Positions 25,045 through 33,845 of a stretch of 34,223 nucleotides of DNA are shown here, in pieces. The notes under the pieces were generated by a model. It made no database searches, was not told the origin of the DNA, and saw nothing but the letters and a program-made list of their open reading frames with translations. Source of the DNA: Myxococcales bacterium (GTDB lineage Bacteria > Myxococcota_A > Polyangia > Polyangiales > Polyangiaceae); assembly GCA_025355005.1 (NCBI GenBank), contig JANXLV010000057.1:1-34223 (forward strand), in the 5' to 3' direction. Position 1 is the stretch's first letter, and each line of letters begins with the position of its first letter. Both the position numbers and the translations under genes were made by a program.

Positions 25045-25635
25045 GTGATGCCGATGGCAAATGGATGTCCCCACTGCGGCACGGATCGCCCCGCCGTGAC
25101 GGACCTTGGCTATCGCAACGCGTGCCCAGCCTGTGGTGGTCCGCGGCTGCCGGCCGGTACCTTCATCGCGGATCCCGACAAGGCGCGCATGAGCGCGTCC
25201 GCGCTGGTACGCGCGAAGGCGAAGGGCGACCGTGGACGGTGGTCGGCGCGACTGCTCGCCTTCTCCGCCAGCATGCTCACGCTCTCAGCGACGCTCAGTC
25301 TGCTGGGCGGTCACCTGTCGTTCATCAGCGTCCTCGCGATGGGCCTCATGTGGGGAAGCTTTGCGATCTCGTATCGTCGCAGGCACCAGCTGCGCGCCGC
25401 GCGCGTCAAGACCGAGCTCGACGAGGCGTATGCGCTTTCGGGCGCAAGCTCCCAGCACCTCCGCGTGATGGTGGAGGCAGAGCCCGCAGCAGCGGTCACA
25501 GCGAAGGGCGCACGCGTCGACGTGGAGGAAGAGTCCCACAAGCAGGCGATCGCGGAGGCCGAAGCGGAAGCCGAAAAGGAAGACGCGTTCGCCGACTTCG
25601 ACCGTCGCCTCGCCGAGGCGGAGAAGAAGAAGTAG
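25045..25635 (+). CDS. Zinc-ribbon membrane protein with charged coiled-coil tail
   Basis: This 196-residue protein is of unknown family. The N-terminus has a zinc ribbon, CPHCG then CPACGG about 22 residues later. Two membrane helices (about 75-110, LLAFSASMLTLSATLSLLGG and FISVLAMGLMWGSFAIS) follow. A long Ala/Glu/Lys-rich helix that is probably a coiled coil (EAEAEAEKEDAFADFDRRLAEAEKKK) ends the protein. The SD is perfect (GGAGGTGA, 25033-25040). The GTG at 25045 lies 7 nt from the GGAGG core and the ATG at 25048 10 nt, so either may be used. It sits 21 nt after the CphA-like gene and is likely the last gene of the operon. Both ends face the cytoplasm. Confidence 0.78.
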   Translation: MMPMANGCPHCGTDRPAVTDLGYRNACPACGGPRLPAGTFIADPDKARMSASALVRAKAKGDRGRWSARLLAFSASMLTLSATLSLLGGHLSFISVLAMGLMWGSFAISYRRRHQLRAARVKTELDEAYALSGASSQHLRVMVEAEPAAAVTAKGARVDVEEESHKQAIAEAEAEAEKEDAFADFDRRLAEAEKKK

Positions 25636-25684
25636 GCCTTCGCGTCGTCACGGACGGGGGACCGGGCGACGTCCAAATGCAAAA

Positions 25685-25741
25685 CGGCGGCGAGGTTTCC
25701 CTCGTCGCCGCGTTGCTCACACGCTCCCCTTCGGGAGTGTG
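25685..25741. terminator. Two tandem hairpins between convergent operons
   Basis: Hairpin one: 25685-25695 pairs with 25700-25710 (11 bp, one G-U, TTTC loop). On the minus strand it is followed by TTTT (complement of 25681-25684), so it is a fair intrinsic terminator for rplQ. Hairpin two: 25720-25728 pairs with 25733-25741 (9 bp, one G-U, CTTC loop), ending 5 bp from the rplQ stop. The plus strand has no T-run after either, so termination of the plus-strand operon would be weak or factor-dependent. Confidence 0.75.
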
Positions 25742-25745
25742 GTCC

Positions 25746-26228
25746 TCAGGCCGTCTTTGCGGCTTCGTCGCCTGCGGTTGCGTCCTGGACGAACTCGATC
25801 ATCGAGATCGGCGCGCCGTCACCACGACGGGGACCGAACTTGACGATGCGGGTGTAGCCACCGGGACGGGTCGCGAAGCGCTTGGCGAGCTCCACGATGA
25901 CTTTCTCGACGAGATCAACCTGCTTCGCCTCACCGCCCTTTTCGATGCGGGTGGAGAAGCGCGGGAGAAAGGCGCCGATCTCACGCGTCACTGCGAGACG
26001 ACGCGCCTTGTCCGCGGGGGACAGCTTGTCGTGCTCCGTGTACGCAGCCGCACCAAGACGCTTGGCCTTGGTGATGAGCTTCTCCGTGACGCCGCGAAGC
26101 TCCTTCGCCTTGGCGTCGGTGGTCTCGATGCGCTCGTGCAAGATGAGGTTCGCGGCCAGATTGCGGAACATCGCCCTGCGCGAGCTCGTGTTCCTGTCGA
26201 ATTTCCTACCAGTATTCTTGTGACGCAT
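25746..26228 (-). CDS. rplQ: 50S ribosomal protein L17
   Basis: This 160-residue L17 starts [20 protein letters not shown] and contains [25 protein letters not shown], the conserved core. A middle part (about 65-110) is longer than in E. coli L17 (127 residues), and the protein ends in an acidic tail. It binds 23S rRNA near the exit tunnel. It is the last gene of the alpha operon, 57 nt after rpoA. The SD is GAGGAAG. A strong hairpin lies between rpoA and this start. Confidence 0.97.
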   Translation of the reverse strand: MRHKNTGRKFDRNTSSRRAMFRNLAANLILHERIETTDAKAKELRGVTEKLITKAKRLGAAAYTEHDKLSPADKARRLAVTREIGAFLPRFSTRIEKGGEAKQVDLVEKVIVELAKRFATRPGGYTRIVKFGPRRGDGAPISMIEFVQDATAGDEAAKTA

Positions 26229-26242
26229 GACTCTTCCTCATG

Positions 26243-26269
26243 GGGCCCCGCGTGGTGCACGAGGGGCCC
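26243..26269 (-). promoter_or_regulatory. Strong hairpin in the rpoA-rplQ gap
   Basis: GGGCCCC (26243-26249) pairs with GGGGCCC (26263-26269), with an inner CGTG/CACG stem (26251-26254, 26258-26261) across one mismatch, closing on a 3-nt loop. It lies 14 nt upstream of the rplQ ATG. On the minus strand no T-run follows it, so it is more likely an mRNA-stability or translational control element, or a processing site, than a terminator. Confidence 0.6.
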
Positions 26270-26285
26270 GTTCAAAAAATTTCGC

Positions 26286-27305
26286 TCAGGCCTGCGCCTG
26301 CTGCGCCTTCCAGCGCTCCAGCATCTGCGGCCAGTTGTCGATCTTCATGCCGAGCGAGAGGCCCATGTTGGCAAGGATTTCCTTGATCTCCTTGAGGCTC
26401 TTGCGGCCGAAGTTCTTCGTCTTCAGCATATCCTGCTCGGTGCGCTGCACCAGCTCGCCGATGAGCTGGATGTTTGCATTCTGCAGGCAGTTCGCGGAGC
26501 GCACGCTGAGCTCGAGCTCGTCGACGCTGCGGAACAGGTTCTCGTTGAGCGGCTCGTCCTCGCCACCGGCGACCTGGTAGCTGGTCTCTTCCGTCTCTTC
26601 GAAGTTGATGAAGATGGAGAGCTGCTCCTTCAGGATCTTCGCGGCGTACGCGACGGCGTCCTGCGGCTTCACGGAGCCGTTGGTCCACACCTCGAGCGAG
26701 AGCTTGTCGAAGTCCGTGACCTGCCCGACGCGGGCGTTGGTCACCGTGTAGTTGACCTTGCGGATGGGCGCGAAGAGCGAGTCGATCGGGATCGTGCCGA
26801 TCGGCATCTGCGCCGTCTTGTTCTTGTCCGCGGGGACGTAGCCACGGCCGACGTTGACCGTCAGCTCCATGGCGAGCGGGCCCTTCTTGTCGAGCGTCGC
26901 GACGAGGTGATCGGGGTTCAAGACGGTGAGACCGTCCACGAGCTCGATGTCCTTCGCGTAGACCGGTCCGGGGCCTTCCTTCTGGATGCGCACGGTATAG
27001 GTCTTCGCGGTGGCCGCCTTGAGGACGACCTCCTTGAGGTTGAGGATGATGTCGGTCACGTCCTCGACCACGTCGCTGACGGTGGTGAACTCGTGGAGCG
27101 CGCCATCGACGCGAATGGCCGTGACGGCCGCGCCCTGGAGCGAGGAGAGGAGGATGCGACGGAGCGAGTTGCCCAGCGTGATGCCGTAGCCGCGCTCGAG
27201 AGGCTCACAGGTGAAGCGACCGTAGAAATCCGTGAGGGTCTCGGTGTCGATCTGGATGCCGCGCGGACGAATCAGGTCACGCCAGTTGCGAGTCACGATG
27301 TTCAT
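26286..27305 (-). CDS. rpoA: DNA-directed RNA polymerase subunit alpha
   Basis: This 339-residue alpha subunit has its assembly domain at about 1-235 ([50 protein letters not shown]). After a flexible acidic linker comes the C-terminal domain (about 265-335: [40 protein letters not shown]) that contacts UP elements and activators. The alpha dimer initiates assembly of RNA polymerase. The start is ATG 27305 with a good SD (GGAAGAGGAG). A 105-bp gap separates it from rpsD; it shows no clear terminator or promoter. Confidence 0.98.
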   Translation of the reverse strand: MNIVTRNWRDLIRPRGIQIDTETLTDFYGRFTCEPLERGYGITLGNSLRRILLSSLQGAAVTAIRVDGALHEFTTVSDVVEDVTDIILNLKEVVLKAATAKTYTVRIQKEGPGPVYAKDIELVDGLTVLNPDHLVATLDKKGPLAMELTVNVGRGYVPADKNKTAQMPIGTIPIDSLFAPIRKVNYTVTNARVGQVTDFDKLSLEVWTNGSVKPQDAVAYAAKILKEQLSIFINFEETEETSYQVAGGEDEPLNENLFRSVDELELSVRSANCLQNANIQLIGELVQRTEQDMLKTKNFGRKSLKEIKEILANMGLSLGMKIDNWPQMLERWKAQQAQA

Positions 27306-27410
27306 ACGATTGTTCTCCTCTTCCTTGTTCCAGGTTCACGCGACAGTCCCACAAGTGAGAGGAACCCGCTCCTCATGCCCTTGCCGCTGCCAGCCCGTGT
27401 CGTTTCGAAA

Positions 27411-28040
27411 TTAGCGAGAGTAATACTCGACGATGTACTGCTCTTTGATGGCCGGCTCGTTGAGCTCTTCTCGCACCGGAGCGCCCTTGAAGGTGCCGAT
27501 GAAGTTCGCCTTGTCGAGCTCGAGCCAGGAGAGCTGCGCGCGCTTCTCGTACTGCGCGAGTGAGGTCGCGATGAGCGGGATCTTGCGGCTCGCCTCGCGA
27601 ACCTCGATCTTGTCGCCGGCCTTCACGAGGTAGGACGGGATGTTGACGCGCTTGCCATTCACGAGGATGTGATTGTGCTTCACGATCTGGCGCGCTTCCG
27701 AGCGCGTCGCCGCGAAACCAAGGCGGTGGGTGACGTTGTCGAGGCGGCTCTCGAGCAGCCCGAGCATCTCTTCACCCGTGCGGCCCGCGCGGCGGGTCGC
27801 ATCGAAGTAGTACTTCTGGAACTGGCGCTCGATCACGCCGTAGATGCGACGCACCTTCTGCTTCTCGCGAAGACGCACTGCGTACTCCGAGAGCTTGATG
27901 CGGCCCTGACCGTGCTGGCCGGGCGGATACGGACGACGCGTGACCGCGCACTTCTCCGTGTAGCAGCGCTCGCCCTTCAGAAAGAGCTTCATGCCCTCGC
28001 GGCGGCAAAGCTTGCAGACAGGACCAATATAACGAGCCAT
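27411..28040 (-). CDS. rpsD: 30S ribosomal protein S4
   Basis: From the ATG at 28040 (MARYIGPVCKLCRREGMKLF) this is a 209-residue S4. Four Cys in CKLC and ERCYTEKC form the zinc-binding N-terminus of the C+ type. Then come the helical rRNA-binding domain and an S4 RNA-binding fold (LDNVTHRLGFAATRSEARQI, HILVNGKRVNIPSYLVKAGD). It nucleates 30S assembly on 16S rRNA and in E. coli represses the alpha operon. The frame runs upstream, but the family N-terminus fixes the start. Its own promoter candidate lies about 150 bp upstream. Confidence 0.97.
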   Translation of the reverse strand: MARYIGPVCKLCRREGMKLFLKGERCYTEKCAVTRRPYPPGQHGQGRIKLSEYAVRLREKQKVRRIYGVIERQFQKYYFDATRRAGRTGEEMLGLLESRLDNVTHRLGFAATRSEARQIVKHNHILVNGKRVNIPSYLVKAGDKIEVREASRKIPLIATSLAQYEKRAQLSWLELDKANFIGTFKGAPVREELNEPAIKEQYIVEYYSR

Positions 28041-28215
28041 CGATTGTTCGCCTTTTCCTCGGAGTGCCGCGCCCGATGCGCCAATGAATGGCGCGGAGAG
28101 AGCGGCTCGAAAAACCGGTTTACACGGGGCGTGGTGTCCGCCCGGCTTCATCCCGGCGTGTGCCCAGAAAGGGCACGGGGGAAGCGGCTTTTAGTAGAGG
28201 GCGAGGAAATTGCAA
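28041..28215 (-). promoter_or_regulatory. Putative promoter and leader of rpsD-rpoA-rplQ
   Basis: On the minus strand TTGCAA (28210-28215) and TAAAAG (28188-28193), 16 bp apart, make a moderate sigma-70-like promoter. The leader would be about 140 nt. It contains small hairpins GTGCCC/GGGCAC (28160-28176) and GCGCCA/TGGCGC (28078-28094), then the rpsD start. No homologue of the known S4-binding pseudoknot could be recognised. The promoter separates the S4 group from the two inserted genes. Confidence 0.45.
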
Positions 28216-28253
28216 GCTTCCCCGACGTATGGCGCTCGGACTCGCGAGCGAGA

Positions 28254-28271
28254 CCTGCACACGTGCGCAGG
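28254..28271. promoter_or_regulatory. Near-perfect 18-bp palindrome downstream of the Pro-rich gene
   Basis: CCTGCACACGTGCGCAGG reads almost identically on both strands (one A/C mismatch pair) and has no loop, so it suits a dimeric DNA-binding protein better than a terminator. It lies 39 bp upstream of the putative rpsD -35 box. Two tandem copies of CAGCGCCGACT (28282-28303) adjoin it and run into the neighbouring gene's stop codon. The protein that would bind is unknown. Confidence 0.4.
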
Positions 28272-28302
28272 CCAGCCTTCCCAGCGCCGACTCAGCGCCG
28301 AC

Positions 28303-29034
28303 TCAGCGCGAGGTGCGCAAGTGCTGCGGCCGGACGGGCGCCAGAGGCAGCGTGGCGATGTCGATGCCCTTCGAATCGGGAAGGTCGGCCGGGTCCACGC
28401 CGCGTGCGTCCTGATGCACGGCAGCGGCCGCGATGACCGTGTTCGACGTCGGCTTCGGTTGAGCCTTCGACTCCAACGGAGTGGTTGGCAGCTCGGTGGC
28501 GGCGATCGGGCGACTGTCCCGAGCCCCGGCGCTGAGCTGGCTGCCGCTGTACGAGTGGCGTGCCTTGTCGGCGATCATCAGGAAGCCGAGGACGATCGCG
28601 AAGACGGCAATGCCGGCGAGCGCCCACGCCATCGCCGAGCGAGCCTGCGCGTTGGTCGCTGCAGGATACATCGATGACTCGCGGACACCGTGGGCGCCAT
28701 CGATCGGCACCTCGACAGGATAGTAGCTGTCGTGGCGCTTCACGTCGGTCGCCTGGTTCTGGCTATCGTCGCTCGGGCCAACGTTCGTCGAACTCGGGAC
28801 GGGCTGCTGCCAGCCGTATGCTGGGAAGGGAACCACGGGCGTGGGAGACGCGGGACGTGGCGGTGGAGGAACGGCGCGATAGCGCAGCTGGGACTGGTAC
28901 GGCGGCGCGGGGACGGCGACATCGGCGGCGGAGCGAAGGGGCTCCGGCATCGGCTGCGTTGACGGCGGATCTTCGTCGGCTTCGACGATCTTGCACGGCG
29001 CGTACGTCGCGGCGGCCTGGAGCACGTCACGCAC
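28303..29034 (-). CDS. Pro-rich single-pass membrane protein inserted in the alpha operon region
   Basis: This 243-residue protein is of unknown family. The start is a GTG at 29034 with a perfect AGGAGG eight nt upstream, giving MRDVLQAAATYAPCKIVEAD. Residues 20-130 are Pro/Ala/Ser-rich and probably disordered. One membrane helix at about 136-155 (AWALAGIAVFAIVLGFLMIA) follows, then a hydrophilic Ala/Pro-rich tail. The frame is open upstream to about 29232, but that extension has no SD. It lies between rpsK and rpsD, which are normally adjacent. There is nothing ribosomal in it. A 266-bp gap (29035-29300) before it holds no gene or clear promoter. Confidence 0.72.
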   Translation of the reverse strand: MRDVLQAAATYAPCKIVEADEDPPSTQPMPEPLRSAADVAVPAPPYQSQLRYRAVPPPPRPASPTPVVPFPAYGWQQPVPSSTNVGPSDDSQNQATDVKRHDSYYPVEVPIDGAHGVRESSMYPAATNAQARSAMAWALAGIAVFAIVLGFLMIADKARHSYSGSQLSAGARDSRPIAATELPTTPLESKAQPKPTSNTVIAAAAVHQDARGVDPADLPDSKGIDIATLPLAPVRPQHLRTSR

Positions 29035-29300
29035 GCTCGCGCCTCCTCGCGGGGGAAGGCGCTTCGACACGCGGTGTTCGTTGGAAAGGCTCTGCGAGTT
29101 CACGCGGGCGGAAGTCTCCCCCTTTTTGACAGACCCGCAACCTGCCCAAGCGATTTCAGTGAGGCGGAGTAGGTGGCACTGCGCACACACACCGCGCGGT
29201 TTCTCGGTGGATTCCAAAAAGGTCTCCTCCAAGGTGCGACATTCAGGCCGCCACGGTGGAGCTCACGACGCAGCCGCGTTTCGCTGCTCCGCGCTCGCGC

Positions 29301-29789
29301 TCAGTGCTTCGGTGCGCCGAGCTGCACAGGGTCGCCGCAGGTCACGCCGACCGCGGTGCAGTCGTTGTTGTTCACGCAGTCGACCTGGAACTGGAACGAG
29401 TTCTTCTGGCAGCTCGTGCCGCACGCGGCGACGTCGGCAGGCGCGACCCCTCCGCACATCCCGAGCTTCGTGCATGCCTTGGTGCAGTCATCCGCGGATG
29501 CACCGGAGGGAACGCGACCGAAGCCGGCGACCTTGTTGCGACACGAGGGGTCGCACGCGGACTTGGTGGAGCAGGAGTTGAAGCTGGAGATGCCGTCGGT
29601 GGTCGCCTGGTCGCAGTCGTCGTAGCACTGGTTCTTCGTTGCGGTGGAGCCGCACTTCAGGCCGTCCATCTTGTCGCACGAGTCGTGGCAACTCGAGATG
29701 CTCGTGGTCGCAAGGTTGCACGCAGCGGACGACGCGAGGCTGGCCGCGAGAAGCGATACGAAGAGCGCCGAGGCGAAGACTGACTTCAT
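29301..29789 (-). CDS. Cys-rich secreted protein or lipoprotein
   Basis: This 162-residue protein has a signal peptide (MKSVFASALFVSLLAASLAS) followed by SAACN, which could be a lipobox-like site. The mature part has 16 further Cys, including five CxxxC motifs (CHDSC, CYDDC, CDPSC, CTKAC, CGTSC). They suggest a small disulfide-rich repeat fold, up to eight disulfides. Such Cys-rich surface proteins are common in myxobacteria; no family could be named. The ATG at 29789 is chosen because the signal peptide begins there; no SD is visible. It lies between rpsK and rpsD, separated from rpsK by a hairpin. Confidence 0.78.
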   Translation of the reverse strand: MKSVFASALFVSLLAASLASSAACNLATTSISSCHDSCDKMDGLKCGSTATKNQCYDDCDQATTDGISSFNSCSTKSACDPSCRNKVAGFGRVPSGASADDCTKACTKLGMCGGVAPADVAACGTSCQKNSFQFQVDCVNNNDCTAVGVTCGDPVQLGAPKH

Positions 29790-29825
29790 GAGCGGAAGCG
29801 TCGCACGCGCCCGGACCAATGAGAA

Positions 29826-29857
29826 GAGCCCCGCTACCTTCTCAGGCGGCGGGGCTC
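29826..29857 (-). terminator. Terminator-like hairpin after rpsK
   Basis: GAGCCCCGC (29826-29834) and GCGGGGCTC (29849-29857) make a perfect 9-bp stem with a 14-nt loop. On the minus strand the sequence after it is TTCTCATT, moderately U-rich. It lies 26 bp past the rpsK stop and 37 bp before the Cys-rich gene, so it may end the ribosomal transcript before the inserted genes. Confidence 0.6.
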
Positions 29858-29882
29858 GTTCATGTCGTTTCGTGGCGTCAGA

Positions 29883-30314
29883 TCACACGCGGCGGCGCTT
29901 CGGGGGGCGGCAGCCGTTGTGCGGGACGGGCGTGACGTCGCGGATCAAGGTGACCTTGAAGCCCGCGGTCTGCAGTGCGCGGAGCGCGCTCTCGCGGCCG
30001 GCGCCGGGGCCCTTCACGAAGACGGCGATGCTGCGCATGCCGTGCTCCATCGCGCGACGTGCGGCCTCTTCGGCGGCGAGCTGCGCGGCGAAGGGCGTGC
30101 TCTTGCGAGAGCCCTTGAATCCTCTCGATCCGGCAGAAGACCACGCGATCGTGTTGCCGTTCACATCCGTGATCGTCACGGTGGTGTTGTTGAACGTGGA
30201 CTGGATGTGCGCGATCCCGGTCGCGATGTTCTTCTTGACCTTCTTCTTCTGCGGCTTGCCTTTGGTGGAAGGCGTTGCGGTGGAAGCGGGGCTCGCGGTC
30301 TTGGCGGTCGACAT
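29883..30314 (-). CDS. rpsK: 30S ribosomal protein S11
   Basis: This 143-residue S11 has the conserved core [40 protein letters not shown] and [17 protein letters not shown], and the C-terminal [16 protein letters not shown]. It forms part of the 30S platform near the mRNA exit. The N-terminus carries an extra 20-25 residue Thr/Ala/Lys-rich tail ([20 protein letters not shown]) compared with E. coli. The start is ATG 30314 with GAGAGAGA upstream. The rpsM stop is 44 nt upstream. Confidence 0.98.
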   Translation of the reverse strand: MSTAKTASPASTATPSTKGKPQKKKVKKNIATGIAHIQSTFNNTTVTITDVNGNTIAWSSAGSRGFKGSRKSTPFAAQLAAEEAARRAMEHGMRSIAVFVKGPGAGRESALRALQTAGFKVTLIRDVTPVPHNGCRPPKRRRV

Positions 30315-30358
30315 GGTCTCTCTCTACTTCTCTGCTGACTCGAATGAGCTCTGTGAAC

Positions 30359-30748
30359 TTACTTCTTCGCCGGCGCTGCGCCGCCGGAGCGGGCGAGCAC
30401 GCCCTTGCGCGGACCCTTGCGGGTGCGAGCGTTGGTGTGGGTGCGCTGTCCGTTGACGGGCAGGCCCCTGCGGTGACGGAGGCCGCGGTAGCAACCGAGG
30501 TCCATCAGACGCTTGATGTTCATCTGCACTTCGCGACGAAGATCGCCTTCGACCTTGTACTCGGTCTCGAGGAGCTCGCGGATGCGCTTGATCTCGCCCT
30601 CCGTCAGCTCTTCGGTCTTCTTGGTGGGCGGGATGTTCGCCTTCAAGAGGAGCTCCTTGGCGAGCTTCTGCCCGATCCCGTAGAGGTACGGAAGGGAGTA
30701 TGCGATCTGCTTGTGCTTCGGGAGGTCAACGCCTGCAATACGAGCCAT
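30359..30748 (-). CDS. rpsM: 30S ribosomal protein S13
   Basis: This 129-residue S13 begins [20 protein letters not shown] and has [31 protein letters not shown] and TKARKGP-like TRKGPRKGV, then an Ala/Lys tail. It lies in the head of the 30S subunit and contacts the 50S (bridge B1) and P-site tRNA. The start is 12 nt after the rpmJ stop, so it is co-transcribed with it. Confidence 0.98.
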   Translation of the reverse strand: MARIAGVDLPKHKQIAYSLPYLYGIGQKLAKELLLKANIPPTKKTEELTEGEIKRIRELLETEYKVEGDLRREVQMNIKRLMDLGCYRGLRHRRGLPVNGQRTHTNARTRKGPRKGVLARSGGAAPAKK

Positions 30749-30760
30749 GATTGTCTTCTT

Positions 30761-30874
30761 TCAGCCCTGGCGCTGTTTGTGGCGCGGGTTATCACAAATG
30801 ATGCGAACGGTGCCGCGGCGACGAACCACCTTGCACTTGTCGCAGATCTTTTTGACGGACGGACGAACTTTCAT
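30761..30874 (-). CDS. rpmJ: 50S ribosomal protein L36
   Basis: This 37-residue protein reads [20 protein letters not shown] then continues to NPRHKQRQG. Zinc ligands C11, C14, C27 and H32 are all present, so this is the zinc-binding (C+) form. It sits in the usual place between infA (stop 36 nt upstream) and rpsM. The ATG at 30874 is preceded by GAGAG. Confidence 0.97.
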   Translation of the reverse strand: MKVRPSVKKICDKCKVVRRRGTVRIICDNPRHKQRQG

Positions 30875-30910
30875 GACTGCTCTCGTTTGCTCGCTATGGC
30901 TCGTGACTAG

Positions 30911-31153
30911 CTACTTGTGTCGATACGTGATGCGGCCGCGGCTCGGGTCATAGGGGCTGACCTCGACGGTGACGCGGTCACCTGGGAGAATTCGAATGTA
31001 GAACTGGCGCATCCTGCCGCTGATCGTCGCGAGCACGACGAGGCCGTTGTCGCACTTCACCCGGAACATGGCATTCGGCAGGGCTTCCTGCACGGCGCCA
31101 TCGAACTCGAGCTTGTCGCCCTTCGGCTCTTTTCGCTCACGACGTTCACTCAT
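30911..31153 (-). CDS. infA: Translation initiation factor IF-1
   Basis: This 80-residue OB-fold protein has the conserved [40 protein letters not shown] and [15 protein letters not shown]. It blocks the ribosomal A site during initiation. It has about eight more residues at the N-terminus ([14 protein letters not shown]) than the E. coli protein. It follows adk after 40 nt, with no map gene between them. Confidence 0.98.
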   Translation of the reverse strand: MSERRERKEPKGDKLEFDGAVQEALPNAMFRVKCDNGLVVLATISGRMRQFYIRILPGDRVTVEVSPYDPSRGRITYRHK

Positions 31154-31193
31154 GTTGCTTCGTTCGATCCTTGGTTACTTCTTGCTGCGCTTC

Positions 31194-31816
31194 TTACTTG
31201 GAGCCGATTGCGGCGAAGACTCGTCCCTTTACTTCGTCCACCGTTCCCACGCCGTTCACCCGTCGCAGGAGCCCGAGCTTGTCGTAGTACGGCAAAAGCT
31301 CGGCGGTCATCTTCTCGTAAACGTCTACCCGCTTCTTGACCACGTCTTCCTGGTCGTCCGCACGGTGCTCGAGGTCGGCACCCTGGGGCGGCGGGTTATA
31401 CTTCAAGTGGTAGATCTGTCCAGTGCGTTTGTCCGTGCGGCGAAGGACGGCGCGCTCGATGAGGAGCTCCCCCGGCACATCCAGGGCCAGGACGACGTTG
31501 AGCGACTGGCCGCGATCCTTCAGCAAACCGCCGAGCGCCTCCCCCTGGGGGACCGTTCGCGGGAAGCCGTCGAGCAAGAAGCCGTTCTTCGCGTCATCCT
31601 GGGTCGTGCGCTCTGCGATGAGGCCGTTGACGACCTCGTCGGGGACGAGACCGCCGAGGCCCATCTTCTCGACGAGCTCCGTCGGGAGCTTGCCGGCGGT
31701 CTTGGCCGCGCGGAGCATTTCACCGGTCGAGATCTGCGGGATACCGAACTTCTCGCAGATGAACTTGGCTTGCGTGCCCTTGCCCGCCCCCGGCGGACCG
31801 ACGAATACCAGTCGCA

Positions 31817-31817
<1 letters not shown>
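31194..31817 (-). CDS. adk: Adenylate kinase
   Basis: In this 207-residue enzyme the P-loop is GPPGAGKGTQ (7-16). An NMP-binding region with ISTGEMLRAAK and GFLLDGFPRT and a LID segment (RRTDKRTGQIYHLKYNPPPQ, RADDQEDVVKKRV) follow. The LID has no Cys, so it is not the zinc type, and is a few residues shorter than in E. coli. It interconverts ATP+AMP and 2 ADP. Its ATG overlaps the secY TGA by one base (TGATG). Confidence 0.98.
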
Positions 31818-33157
<1,340 letters not shown>

Positions 33158-33160
33158 TGA

Positions 33161-33643
33161 TTACTTCTTCGCTGTCTTGGCCGGAGCTTCGATGATCGTG
33201 GAAACGAGAAGCGCCTTGCCGCCAGCCTTCTGGATCTTCTCGGCCGCACCCTTGGAGAAGGAGTGTGCGGTGACGGTAACCGACTTCGTCAGGTCACCCT
33301 TCCCGAGGATCTTGATGCCGTCGCACTCGCCCTTGACGAGGCCACGTGCGCGGAGCGCCGCTTCGTCGACCTTGGCGCCTGTGGCGAAGACCTCGAGCGA
33401 CCCCACGTTCACCTCCGCGATGGTCGCGGCGAACGCATTGTTGAATCCGCGCTTCGGCAAGCGACGGTGCTGGGGCGTCTGACCGCCTTCGTGGTGGGGC
33501 TTGAAGCCGCGCGACCGGGCGTACTGGCCCTTCTGTCCGCGACCAGCAGTCTTGCCGAGGCCGGAGCCAACGCCACGACCGCGACGGATCTTCTTGGAGG
33601 TAGCGCCCTCGGGCTTGGAGAGCTTGCTCAGAGTGTCAGCCAT
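33161..33643 (-). CDS. rplO: 50S ribosomal protein L15
   Basis: This 160-residue L15 has the typical Arg/Gly-rich N-terminal extension ([36 protein letters not shown]) that threads into 23S rRNA. A globular C-terminal domain ([32 protein letters not shown]) follows. It is a late-assembling 50S protein. The ATG at 33643 lies inside the end of rpmD (8-nt overlap). Its strong SD GGAGGAGGTGG is within the rpmD coding sequence. Confidence 0.98.
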   Translation of the reverse strand: MADTLSKLSKPEGATSKKIRRGRGVGSGLGKTAGRGQKGQYARSRGFKPHHEGGQTPQHRRLPKRGFNNAFAATIAEVNVGSLEVFATGAKVDEAALRARGLVKGECDGIKILGKGDLTKSVTVTAHSFSKGAAEKIQKAGGKALLVSTIIEAPAKTAKK

Positions 33644-33827
33644 TGTCCACCTCCTCCACCTTCAGGAGGTGAATGACCTTCTTCACCGCGCCGCGAAACG
33701 ACGGGGTATTCGCAACGACCACGGTCGTGTTCGGACCACGAAGGCCGAGACCATGGATGGTCGCGCACATCGGGTGCGATTGCCCGATGACGCTCTTGAT
33801 CTGGGTGACGCGAAGCTTCGCCTTCAT
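33636..33827 (-). CDS. rpmD: 50S ribosomal protein L30
   Basis: From the ATG at 33827 this is 63 residues ([54 protein letters not shown]), the full L30 fold. An in-frame GTG at 33842 would add five residues and sit 3 nt after the rpsE stop; the ATG better fits the family length of about 60. L30 binds 23S rRNA on the 50S surface. Its last codons hold the rplO SD. Confidence 0.95.
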   Translation of the reverse strand: MKAKLRVTQIKSVIGQSHPMCATIHGLGLRGPNTTVVVANTPSFRGAVKKVIHLLKVEEVDNG

Positions 33828-33845
33828 GATTGATAGAGTCACTGC

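Noticed and set aside
25065..27563. 832-codon plus-strand open frame across the zinc-ribbon, rplQ and rpoA genes
   Set aside because: It is antisense to two certain ribosomal/RNA polymerase genes and in another frame of the zinc-ribbon gene; it has no recognisable domain.
29035..29300. A gene or longer N-terminus in the 266-bp gap before the Pro-rich gene
   Set aside because: The open frame up to 29232 lacks an SD, whereas GTG 29034 has a perfect AGGAGG at the right distance; no other coding signal was seen.
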